Shown here: one piece after another, positions 56,199 through 64,000 of the stretch
How the letters are laid out: each line of letters begins with the position of its first letter
Numbering within the stretch: the stretch's first letter is position 1
NCBI GenBank assembly: GCA_963777355.1
Contig: CAVZQK010000007.1
Location: 48,286 to 112,285, forward strand
Direction: 5' to 3'
Length of the DNA: 64,000 nucleotides
DNA from: DATJHM01 sp963777355
Lineage (GTDB): Bacteria > Chloroflexota > Ktedonobacteria > Ktedonobacterales > Ktedonobacteraceae
Position numbers and translations under genes: made by a program
Notes under the pieces: model-generated
What the model was told of the DNA's origin: nothing
The model's input: only the letters and a program-made list of their open reading frames with translations
The model's database searches: none

Positions 56199-56819
56199 AT
56201 GCCAGCTACTATGAGCACCGAGATTACCCCCAAAAGTGTTTTGCGCCATCGCACAATTGGAGTTGATCAAAACGTGCCCGCGCAACCATTGGCCTCGCGG
56301 ACTTCGCGTTCAAAGCGGTCTGTCAAACAAGCAGAGACGATTCCTTGCTGGAAATCGGCACCTGATGCAGCGTCAAGAGGGACGCAACAGAAAGATATGC
56401 GTTGGCTTATCACGCTTGGAAGCGGTATGCTGATAGCCTTGCTTCTCATTGTAGTGGGCCAGTTTTTTCTGAGCTGGCTGGGGACGTTGCAGGATGATCT
56501 GCGTTATGGTTATCCGCGTACATTTCAGACCGATGCGTTTGTGGGACACGAGAAAACGAACCAGCCCAGTCATTTTATTGCCATGAACCTGAGAGGACAG
56601 ATCGAAGTGATTGAACTACCAGGAGGAGATGTCGCACATGCCCGTATCTTTGTTGGTCCGCAGCTCTATGGGCCTGGATCTGATCTTCTGCCGGTGACAG
56701 TACAATTTGTTGCTTCTACGCAACAGGCATACACCGGACATGCGTCTCATGTTTCAAAATACCAGCCTCATGTTTCAAAATACCCAGGGAACATTTGTGG
56801 CAACGCCATAACCATGTAG
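56199..56819 (+). CDS. Single-pass membrane protein of unknown function
   Basis: 206 residues: a basic cytoplasmic N-terminus (about 70 residues), one membrane helix (TLGSGMLIALLLIVVGQFFL) and an extracellular domain with DAFVGHEKTNQPSHFIAMNL and RIFVGPQLYGPGSD. I recognise no function. The ATG at 56199 follows AGAGGAGCG. The 3' end contains a duplicated 18-base unit (CTCATGTTTCAAAATACC), and the stop codon TAG is supplied by the palindrome at 56815-56878, so the natural C-terminus may have been altered. Confidence 0.65.
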   Translation: MPATMSTEITPKSVLRHRTIGVDQNVPAQPLASRTSRSKRSVKQAETIPCWKSAPDAASRGTQQKDMRWLITLGSGMLIALLLIVVGQFFLSWLGTLQDDLRYGYPRTFQTDAFVGHEKTNQPSHFIAMNLRGQIEVIELPGGDVAHARIFVGPQLYGPGSDLLPVTVQFVASTQQAYTGHASHVSKYQPHVSKYPGNICGNAITM

Positions 56820-56878
56820 GGGCAGCTCGAAGACCTGCCCTTCGGGGGCTGAGGGCAGGTCTTCGAGCTGCCCCTACA
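56815..56878. repeat. 27-bp perfect inverted repeat, copy of the REP-like family
   Basis: Arms 56815-56841 and 56852-56878 are exact complements around a 10-base loop. Each arm carries the core seen inside the CoA-ligase gene at 26138 (GTAGGGGCAG.TC and GACCTGCCCT). It sits between two convergent genes, supplies the stop codon of the plus-strand gene and probably also works as a terminator. Confidence 0.8.
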
Positions 56879-56886
56879 ATTCGTCT

Positions 56887-59327
56887 TCAGAGATTGAAGG
56901 TATAACTCTCCCCCGATCTGATCTCCCGGACCTGGTCTCCGACCCCTAATTTCACTGACCAATTCAGGCTATCGACCTCAGCATCGACCCGCAGACCACC
57001 ATTATCGAGCGTCACCTCGATCAGGAGCCCACGGAAACGCATAGGCAAGGCCAGACCGCGCAAATGGTCCATATTCTTAGGGTTGAAGTAGAGGACATCG
57101 TCGCGAATCACCTCGCCCATATAACTACGCTGTAGAAGGTCTAGCGTCCCCGACATCACCCCCATGTGAATTCCCTCAGCCGTTGTTCCCCCCTGCACAT
57201 CACCAACGTCGCTCTCCAATGCCACCAGGTAGCGCTCCCAGGAGGTAGTCAGGTCGATCTCTGAGAATATCCCAGCATACGCGACGAAGCTCAGCGTGGA
57301 ACCATGTGAGGTACGGGCATCGTAGTAGGCGACTGTCTTGCGCAGCGTTTCAGAGGTGTAAGCGTAGCCGAGGCGCTCGAATATCTGCTTCAGCTCATCC
57401 TGGCGGAACAGATAGAACAATAGCACAGTGTCCGCCTGCTTTGCTAGCTTATAAAGGTCGGGCTCCTTGCCCTCTGCCCGCAGGATGCGGTCAAGCCTTT
57501 GGATATTGCCGTATTTCTGGCGATAGGCATTCCAGTCCAAATCCTCCAGGTTCTCCCAGCCCTCAAACTGGCTAATGATGCCATCCTCAAGGAAGGGAAT
57601 ATACATCTTGTGGCTCATCTCCTGCCAGGTCGCGATCTCCTGATCTGTGAGACCAATGCGCTTGCAGAGCGACCTCCGCCAGCGTGCGGGGAGTAGAGCG
57701 AGCAGTTTGCCGGCAATATCCGAGAGCCACGCCACCATCACATTTGTATACGCATTATTGTGCAGGCCAGGCTCAGCGGAGTAGGGATATTTTTCGTGAA
57801 ACTCGTCGGGGCCCATAACGCCGTGAATCTCATAGCGGTCACGTTCTGGATTGAAGTGGGCAATGCTCGACCAGAAACGGGCGATCTCCAGCATCATCTC
57901 GGCCCCTGGTCCGAGCAGGAAGTCGGTATCTCCCGTTGCCTGGAGGTAGTGCCAGATATTATAGAAAATGGCTGCGCTCACGTGCCTCTGGTTTTGGCTC
58001 AGATCCGGTTCCCACAATCCGGATCGTGGATTGAGGTGTACGACCTGAGTCTCCTCCTTGCCGTCGCTGCCACTCTGCCAGGGGTACATCGCGCCCCGGT
58101 AGCCAGCTTCGCGGGCCAGGGCACGGGCCTCGTCGATGCGACGAAACCGATACATCAGGAGGCCACGGGTAATCTTTGGCAAGCGGAAGTTCAGGAAAGG
58201 ATAGATATAGAGTTCATCCCAAAAGATGTGACCGCGATAGGCTTCCCCGTTGAGGCCGCGTGCGGGAACCCCGACGTCCAGGTCGGCCGTGTGGGGAGAG
58301 CAGGTTTGCAGAACATGGGAGGCATGGAAGCGCAGCAGGAACTGGACGCGGACGTTATTGGGCACGCGGATGTCACAGTCATCCCACAATTTATCCCAGG
58401 CACGCTGATGGCGGTTGAAAGCCTCCTCGAAGGTACCGAAACGCCTGACCGCTTTCTCGGCGTTAGTCAGAGGCTCGTTAATCGCCTGATCGAGCGAGGT
58501 GTAGAACGAGACCAGTTTCTCGACGCGAACCGGTTTTCCTTGATCGAGGGCAAAGCTCAGCGTCTGATGGGCATAATCCTCCATCTGATAGAGCCCACGC
58601 TCGACCTCCAGCTCGTGCGATTCGGCATACACACGCGTCCGCACTGCCTCGGCCACATAGATATGGGATTGACGCGTCTGTGCTATCAAGGAGATAGTAT
58701 CCGGACCTGGAGTTCGGCTCGCCACCGGATGTAAGTGGCGACCTTCGAGTTCCCGATAGCGTGCGACGCCCTGATTGATGACGCGTGCGTCAAGGGCCGT
58801 GATAACCTCCACCGGGCCAGACCAGTTTTCGGCCACAATAGTCCACTCCAGGGCTGCCTGATGCATACTAGCCATGCTGACGAAACGTCTGCTTGAGAGA
58901 GTTGTTTCGCGGCCCTGGCGGTCTCGGAAGCGAAGCCTGCGCATCACTGTTGCAGTGCGAAAATTGACCTCATGGCGGTAGCTCAGCAACTCAACGTTCT
59001 TCAAGGTAATTGGCTCGTCGCCGCCAATGCGGAGCTTGAGCACGAGCCAGTTGGGAAGATTGACCAGATCCTCATTACGGACCGGGTGTCCACCCATAAT
59101 AGTTGTCTCCCGGTTGTAGCAGCCATGAGCGTAGGTGGCTGGATAGTGGACATCGTCCACGTCGGCCCACTCGGCGCTACCACGCGTGCAAAAATAGCCG
59201 TTACCAGTGGAGGTCAGGACCTCCCGTAGCCGTTCCTGATCGGGCTCGAAAGAATCGTAGGAGAGCGTCCACGCCGACGAATCGAGCTCAGATCGCCCCT
59301 AGGCTGATTTTCATGCGCGGACTGCAT
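56887..59327 (-). pseudogene. GH65-family glycoside phosphorylase/hydrolase, one frameshift near the start
   Basis: About 813 residues, GH65 (maltose/trehalose/kojibiose phosphorylase-like). Seen: WTLSYDSFEPDQERL, NGYFCTRGS, the catalytic barrel with GEAYRGHIFWDELY, HGVMGPDEFHEKY carrying the general-acid Glu, HNNAYTNVMVAW, and TAEGIHMGVMSGTLDLLQR with the phosphate-binding loop. The best start is the ATG at 59327 with AAGGAGAAGG upstream; one lost base in a C4 run (59296-59299) separates it from the long frame. Phosphorolysis of an alpha-glucoside is likely, but the linkage is not determinable. Confidence 0.88.
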
Positions 59328-59424
59328 CGTCCTTCTCCTTCGTCTCTATCCCGTCTCGCACTAAAAATGGCTCTGTTGCTCTATCTTGATTAAAAGTATA
59401 CGAGAAAAGGGGGGATTGAGCAAG

Positions 59425-60582
59425 TTATACTCTTCGCAGATTCTGATGCACAATCACAGCAAAGCTCCAAAGAGCTTCTTGCATCTGCTTCTTCTCACGC
59501 AAGAAAGCATTATGGCCAAGCGGTGTATCAAGTTCCCAGTAGCGGGCATCACCACCGCACTAACGCACTTTTTCAGCCAGCAGACGGACACAAGCAGCGG
59601 GAAACAGGAGATCTGAGCGGCTCCCAATGAACAACATGGTACTTTTAATTCGGCTCAAGGCAGTTTCTAATGATGGATAGCCATCACTCGCATCGTAGAG
59701 ATTCATAGCGCGAGAAAGGTACAGGTAGCTATTCGGATCAAAATCGTGGGAAAATGTTCTACTGAGATGGTACAGATAGTTTTCTACTTTATACCGCTCT
59801 CCCATATCAGGAGTCTGAGAGGGAGTAGGAATAACAATCGAGGTCGTTATTTCTCGTCCGAAACGTTCTTCAAGCGCCTGCTCACTCAGGTATGTTGTCA
59901 ATGCCAGCATACGAGCGATAGCAAGTCCACCAAAAGGTTTTTCCTCAGTGGAGTAGTAATCTCCATTCTTCCACAGCGAATCGAGTTTGAGAGCTTGTCT
60001 TCCAATCTCGCACCAGGCAATGCTTAAAGCCGTCATCGTCTCCGCAGCTTCTACGACGACAACCTTCTTCACCAGATCTGGATAAGCAACCGCCCACTCC
60101 AGGGCCTGCTGGCCTCCAAAAGATCCCCCTATCACCATATGCAGGCATTGAATACCAAGATGCTCGATAAGCCTCCTTTGCGTTTCGACAATATCATGGA
60201 CCGTCACAAGAGGAAAGCTCATTGCATAAGGTCTCTGCGTGTGGGGATTCAATGACGATGGGCCAGTGCTCCCAAAACATCCCCCCAGTGAGTTAGGACA
60301 GATAATAAAATAGCGCAAAGTGTCAATGGGCCGACCTGGACCAACAATCGTATTCCACCAGGCCATCCCATTTCCCTCTGGATCTTCCTCATCGTGAACC
60401 AGGCGGTCAGCCGTTAATGTTGGGGGAATGAGAATGGCATTATCTTTTGCTTCATTTAACCTTCCCCAGGTATCATACGCAATAGTAATGGAGTCAAGGA
60501 ACGCACCTCGTCGCAGGGAAAGGTCATGAAAAGTGTAGATGCCCTCCTGGTGAGTTCGTACTGGTTGATCTTGTGGCGACAT
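59425..60582 (-). pseudogene. metX: Homoserine O-acetyltransferase with in-frame amber codon
   Basis: Alpha/beta-hydrolase enzyme of methionine synthesis (385 codons in all). Seen: NSLGGCFGSTGP, the nucleophile elbow GGSFGGQQALEW with the catalytic Ser, and LFIGSRSDLLFP with the catalytic Asp. At 59560-59562 the same frame has TAG, yet it then continues without interruption through DTPLGHNAFL, which holds the catalytic His, to TAA at 59425. As written, the product lacks its catalytic His. A single substitution (for example CAG to TAG) or read error would explain it. Confidence 0.85.
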
Positions 60583-60928
60583 GCTCTCTTTATCTCTTCT
60601 CTTTTAGCAGTATGGCAGCCTGTTTGTTTGCGCGAAACCTGACGGTGCAGGCGCTTGAAGCGCTTCTCGGCGTGGTGGTAATATCGGGTTCTCAACACTC
60701 TTCCCCTCAGAGTCGGTGTAGCAGCAGACCTTGGGGCCGCCATCACTGCCAAGCTGCTTGCCCGCTGCGCCCCCTTTGGGGGTTGGGGGATGTTCCACGC
60801 GGCATTCGCGCTTGACACTCATCCTCAACCAGGATATCATTCTACAACGCAAAATCGTCGTATGCAAGAGGCGAAAAGTGCTCTGCCAAAGGAAAGGACA
60901 ACTCGATTGTTTCCTTCAGGAGGTTTTT
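60583..60928. other. Intergenic region with GC-rich palindromes
   Basis: 346 bases between metX and the SDR gene. It contains CCCCCTTTGGGGG (60770-60782) and GCGCTTGAAGCGC near 60650, and is GC-richer than its surroundings. Open frames crossing it lack ribosome-binding sites. No SAM riboswitch upstream of metX could be recognised. It may be a degenerate repeat. Confidence 0.45.
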
Positions 60929-61921
60929 ATGACAACACCCAATTCACTCATCACGACCCAATTCGACGCCACAAGCACCGCTGAGGACGTCGTAGCTGGT
61001 CTCGACCTCTCCAGTCTCCGTGCTATCGTCACCGGGGCTTCGTCCGGCATCGGCCTTGAGACTGCCCGTGCACTTGCCAGTGCTGGCGCGGAAGTCATTC
61101 TCGCGGTCCGCAATACCGACGCTGGCGCGAAGGCCGCCAGGGACATTGCGAAGTCGACCGGTAATGAGCATATACACGTCGCCGCTCTGGACCTCGCCAA
61201 TCAAGCCTCGGTAGCCAACTTTGTCCAAAGCTGGAAGGGTCCGCTGCACCTGCTAATCAACAATGCAGGAGTCATTCCGAGCACTCTGTCCCGAACAGCG
61301 GAAGGCTGGGAGCTGCAATTCGCCACCAATTACCTTGGTCACTTCGCCCTGAGCCTCGGATTGCATGACGCCCTCGCCATTGGTAGCCGCGAACGGGGTG
61401 AGGCACGCATCGTCTCGGTCAGTTCCACGGGGCATATGAGATCACCGATTATGTTCGACGACATCCATTTTGAACGACGAGAGTACGACCCGCAGGCGGC
61501 CTACGCACAGTCCAAGACCGCCGACTCGTTATTCGCGGTCGAAGCCACGCGTCGTTGGGCCGTTGACGGCATCGTCGCCAACGCTGTCAACCCCGGCGGC
61601 GTCGCCACCGGGCTGCAAAGAGACTTCACACAGAAACAAAAAGATTACCTGGCCGACGCCGAGGCTGCGGGAGTCTTCGTCTATAAGACGGTCGAGCAAG
61701 GGGCCGCCACCACCCTCGTCGCGGCCGTCGCTCCCGAATTCGCCCACACTGGCGGGCACTATCTTACTGACGGCCAAGAGGCCCACACCGTGTCCAACGA
61801 CGCCGACTTATTCAAAAATAGCGATGGCGTCAAGCAGTGGGCGATTGACCCGGACACCGCACAGAAACTGTGGGCGATCTCGCTCGATCTCATCGGCCAG
61901 GCCGCCGCGCAGGAGTCGTAA
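60929..61921 (+). CDS. Short-chain dehydrogenase/reductase
   Basis: 330-residue SDR resembling retinol-dehydrogenase/WW-oxidoreductase-type enzymes. Seen: TGASSGIGLETARALASAGA (cofactor-binding), LLINNAGVI, catalytic Ser in IVSVSSTGH and the catalytic YAQSK motif, then NAVNPGGVATG. AGGAGGT lies 5 bases before the ATG at 60929. The local GC is higher than in neighbours, which may mean recent acquisition. Substrate unknown. Confidence 0.92.
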   Translation: MTTPNSLITTQFDATSTAEDVVAGLDLSSLRAIVTGASSGIGLETARALASAGAEVILAVRNTDAGAKAARDIAKSTGNEHIHVAALDLANQASVANFVQSWKGPLHLLINNAGVIPSTLSRTAEGWELQFATNYLGHFALSLGLHDALAIGSRERGEARIVSVSSTGHMRSPIMFDDIHFERREYDPQAAYAQSKTADSLFAVEATRRWAVDGIVANAVNPGGVATGLQRDFTQKQKDYLADAEAAGVFVYKTVEQGAATTLVAAVAPEFAHTGGHYLTDGQEAHTVSNDADLFKNSDGVKQWAIDPDTAQKLWAISLDLIGQAAAQES

Positions 61922-62140
61922 AGATTGCCGACTGGTGGTTGAGAATTACCTTGCTACATGCTATTCAATATACAGGGAAAAGCCGAAGGGCTATGCTGTG
62001 AGCATATCTTTCTTCTTGTATCTTCTCCTCGAAGCCTCGTACACTGAGAGCAACTCCGCGAGATAATACGGAGAAGATTCTGCGAGAAGAAAGAGAAGCA
62101 CGGATGAATACGTACATCATTGACAATCTTCGACGTGGAT

Positions 62141-62938
62141 ATGCCGCTTGATGAGGATCAGAAGTTGGCGGGCAATGTCAGCAGCGTTGCCCGCGTCAGT
62201 GACACGGTGCGACGCTCCGTCGGCCCGTGGAGCGCAGCGGCGCATGCGGTGCTCGAACACCTGGAGCGGGTTGGCTTCAACGGTGCCCCGCGCTTTCTGG
62301 GCATCGATGAGCAGGGGCGCGAAGTGCTCTCTTATATTCCAGGCCAGACCATCCCAGAAGCCAACCACCCCACAGTGACGCCTGCTCGACTGGAGAGCGC
62401 CGCCCGCCTGTTGCGGCAACTCCATGAGGCCCTGGAGGGATTTTCCTTACCTGAAGGGATTGCCTGGTATCCTCGCTATCACCCGTTGCCAGAAGACGGA
62501 CCAGTCTGGGTTTGCCACATGGATGTGCATCCCGCCAATACCATCTTCCAGGGAGAGGAGGCCGTCGCCTTCATCGACTGGGATATGGTGGGATCGGTTC
62601 CTCGCATCTGGGATGTAGCCTGGTCCGCTTGGAGCTACGCCCCGCTGGCCGATGATGAGGTTTGCCGTCGTATGGGATGGGAGACGCCCCCCGACCGCTT
62701 GGCGCGACTGCGCTATTTTTGTGATGCCTATGGACTCAGCGCAGCGGAGCGCCGCTGGTTGCCAGAACTGGTCATCCGTCAGGCTAGGCAGCAGATCGCC
62801 GATATCGAGCACGCGGCACAAGCAGGGGTGGAAAGCGCCCGCTTCCTGGTGGACGTTGTGGGCTATCCTCGCCTGGTTCGTTGGCGTATGCGCTGGGTCC
62901 GTGACCACCGGGAGGAACTGTTGCAGGCCATGCGATGA
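62141..62938 (+). CDS. Aminoglycoside phosphotransferase-family protein
   Basis: 265-residue APH/choline-kinase-fold protein. Seen: VSSVARVSDTVRR and GREVLSYIPG of the N-lobe, HMDVHPANTIF as the catalytic loop (HxDxxxxN), and FIDWDMVG with the Mg-binding Asp. The usual N-terminal Gly-loop and ATP-binding Lys are shortened. The start is unsure: ATG at 62141 or an in-frame TTG at 62120, neither with a strong ribosome-binding site. It overlaps the next phosphotransferase gene by ATGA. Drug or metabolite kinase. Confidence 0.82.
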   Translation: MPLDEDQKLAGNVSSVARVSDTVRRSVGPWSAAAHAVLEHLERVGFNGAPRFLGIDEQGREVLSYIPGQTIPEANHPTVTPARLESAARLLRQLHEALEGFSLPEGIAWYPRYHPLPEDGPVWVCHMDVHPANTIFQGEEAVAFIDWDMVGSVPRIWDVAWSAWSYAPLADDEVCRRMGWETPPDRLARLRYFCDAYGLSAAERRWLPELVIRQARQQIADIEHAAQAGVESARFLVDVVGYPRLVRWRMRWVRDHREELLQAMR

Positions 62939-63912
62939 GCGAAACTGGTCAAACCTCTAGACACAGGAACCAGTCCAGCCAAGCGATTAGAACAGCATCC
63001 AACCAGGGGAGGAGCGTGCCTCTGACCCACGAATTTTGTGCGCAGATCGACCAAACGCTGTGCTACACCCTGCGAACGGAATGGGGAATCGAGCAGGCCC
63101 TGCACCCACTCGCGCAGGGGTCTACTGCGCTGACGTGGCAGATTTCCACAAAGTTCGGACCCGCCGTCGTCAAGCTGTCATGGGATGAACCTGGTCACTT
63201 CCTCGCAGGACTCGTTGCTTCCCAGGCAGTGGAGGCAGCAGGAGTGCCCCTGGCATCGCGGTCAGGGGCACTCTCAGCTCACATCGAGGATAGGCAACAC
63301 ATCTGGCCTGTTGCCGTCTTGAGGCAGATAGAAGGGACACCTGCCTCCCTCAAGACAATGAATGTCAGGGACCTGGGTGCGCTACTGGCACGGTTGCATG
63401 TGGGTCTATCCTCGTGCGAGGCGGCAGGAGCGTGGACTGTCGCTGACGTTGTGGGGCATATGCGCCGGGGCATCCTGGCTACGCATCCAGCATGGGCGCG
63501 TCAAGTGGTGCGATCTGCTATCCAGGCAGTCGAAGCAGTCTATGCAACGCATCAACTGCGCCAGCAGGTTATCCGTGGCGACGGCCCAGAGATCCTGCTA
63601 ACCCCTGATGGTACCATTTCCGGGATAATCGATTGGGGAGGTATCCGTCTCGGACCAGTCTCCGACGACATTGGATGTTGGACGTTGTATCTGGGGATGC
63701 TCCATCGTGCCTACCATGAGACCCAGGAGGAATTCCTCCGTGGCTATACCAGCGTGGCCCCGCTCACGCCAGAGGAGCGAGCTATCGTTCCCGTTTTTCA
63801 ACGCCTCCGACTCGCATCCCGCCTTTGTTATGTTACCGACAGTGACGCCTTAGCCTTTGTCCAGAGATGGTTGCTCGTCTGGCGGGCAGAACAGGAGAGA
63901 GAAGGCCAATAA
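62935..63912 (+). CDS. Second aminoglycoside phosphotransferase-like protein
   Basis: 325-residue kinase-fold protein, translationally coupled to the upstream APH (ATGA). Seen: PLAQGSTALTWQI (nucleotide loop), AVVKLSW with the ATP-binding Lys, VIRGDGPEILLT as a catalytic loop (HGD replaced by RGD, with the Asn replaced by Glu) and IIDWGGIRLGP with the Mg-binding Asp. The altered catalytic loop may mean a divergent or weak kinase. An internal ATG-less N-terminal stretch of about 30 residues is unstructured. Confidence 0.8.
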   Translation: MSETGQTSRHRNQSSQAIRTASNQGRSVPLTHEFCAQIDQTLCYTLRTEWGIEQALHPLAQGSTALTWQISTKFGPAVVKLSWDEPGHFLAGLVASQAVEAAGVPLASRSGALSAHIEDRQHIWPVAVLRQIEGTPASLKTMNVRDLGALLARLHVGLSSCEAAGAWTVADVVGHMRRGILATHPAWARQVVRSAIQAVEAVYATHQLRQQVIRGDGPEILLTPDGTISGIIDWGGIRLGPVSDDIGCWTLYLGMLHRAYHETQEEFLRGYTSVAPLTPEERAIVPVFQRLRLASRLCYVTDSDALAFVQRWLLVWRAEQEREGQ

Positions 63913-64000
63913 CCAGCAATGGGAAGAGGGATATGGCAAAGATAGCCTAATGGGTTCCGATAAAACATTGAAGATAATTGTCGGATACTCTACCAGTGTA

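Noticed and set aside
57760..58734. 324-codon plus-strand open frame
   Set aside because: Antisense to the GH65 gene; low-complexity shadow of the coding strand.
60731..60928. Upstream extension of the SDR reading frame
   Set aside because: The extension starts at a TTG without ribosome-binding site and runs through palindromic intergenic sequence; the ATG at 60929 has AGGAGGT.
60583..60928. SAM riboswitch upstream of metX
   Set aside because: The conserved core and stem pattern of SAM-I or SAM-II could not be found on the minus strand; only GC-rich palindromes are present.
1..64000. CRISPR array, tRNA or rRNA genes, prophage
   Set aside because: I looked for regularly spaced repeats, CCA-ended cloverleafs, rRNA-like stretches and phage structural genes and found none.

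Overview
The window looks like a chromosomal segment of a heterotrophic, soil-type member of the Chloroflexota, most likely class Ktedonobacteria. This rests on moderate GC, many small TetR/MarR/LacI-controlled catabolic units, GT87 and Ser/Thr-kinase genes, Zn-ribbon/BACON-like surface proteins and large palindromic repeats. It is a judgement from gene content; no rRNA or other marker gene is present. I saw no tRNA, rRNA, CRISPR array or prophage.

Layout. 1-6.1 kb: a LacI regulator divergent from a minus-strand sugar operon (two CUT1 ABC permeases, a lipoprotein sugar-binding protein, a GH4 glycosidase cut by the window edge), with palindromic operators between them. 6.1-9.7 kb: pyrD (frameshifted), pyrC, a luciferase-like monooxygenase. 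9.9-16.6 kb: aldehyde dehydrogenase, MFS transporter, NAD-dependent epimerase, GT87 glycosyltransferase, peroxiredoxin. 16.8-24.1 kb: a PPOX flavoprotein, an ATP-grasp ligase with a cupin, an ABC exporter fused to an FHA domain, a YncE-like propeller, a GIY-YIG protein. 24.2-32.1 kb: a seven-gene minus-strand operon in which tryptophan 2,3-dioxygenase is co-transcribed with genes of the 2-aminobenzoyl-CoA (anthranilate) hybrid pathway: bifunctional monooxygenase/reductase, MarR, enoyl-CoA hydratase, acyl-CoA dehydrogenase, aryl-CoA ligase and RidA. 32.1-39.4 kb: accessory region with an ISL3 transposase remnant, a truncated haemoglobin-ankyrin fusion, a TetR unit, two VOC proteins, a 2H phosphoesterase, a HAD hydrolase, a GNAT and an ABC permease remnant. 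39.4-41.1 kb: a tnpB-only IS200/IS605-type element. 41.2-48 kb: thioesterase/TetR operon with a 26-bp operator, a Ser/Thr kinase, a Zn-ribbon surface protein, MarR and DUF1772. 48-54.5 kb: glycosidase-like protein, isoprenylcysteine methyltransferase-like protein, PhyH dioxygenase, then a plus-strand operon of TrpB2, a split ThDP-dependent decarboxylase and a kynurenine-formamidase-like cyclase. 54.5-64 kb: CHRD lipoprotein, GH65 phosphorylase, metX with an in-frame amber codon, SDR, and two overlapping phosphotransferases.

How the genes fit together. The clearest joint system is tryptophan ring cleavage feeding anthranilate into CoA-dependent aerobic degradation. Its kynureninase is not seen here; the formamidase step could be supplied by the cyclase at 53.7 kb, but that gene sits in a different operon. 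The FHA-fused exporter and the Ser/Thr kinase suggest phospho-threonine control of export.

Caution. About two dozen single-base frameshifts interrupt otherwise well-conserved genes, many at homopolymer runs and with a dense cluster at 27.6-29.7 kb. Many may be sequencing errors. I typed interrupted genes as pseudogene and describe the inferred full product for each.
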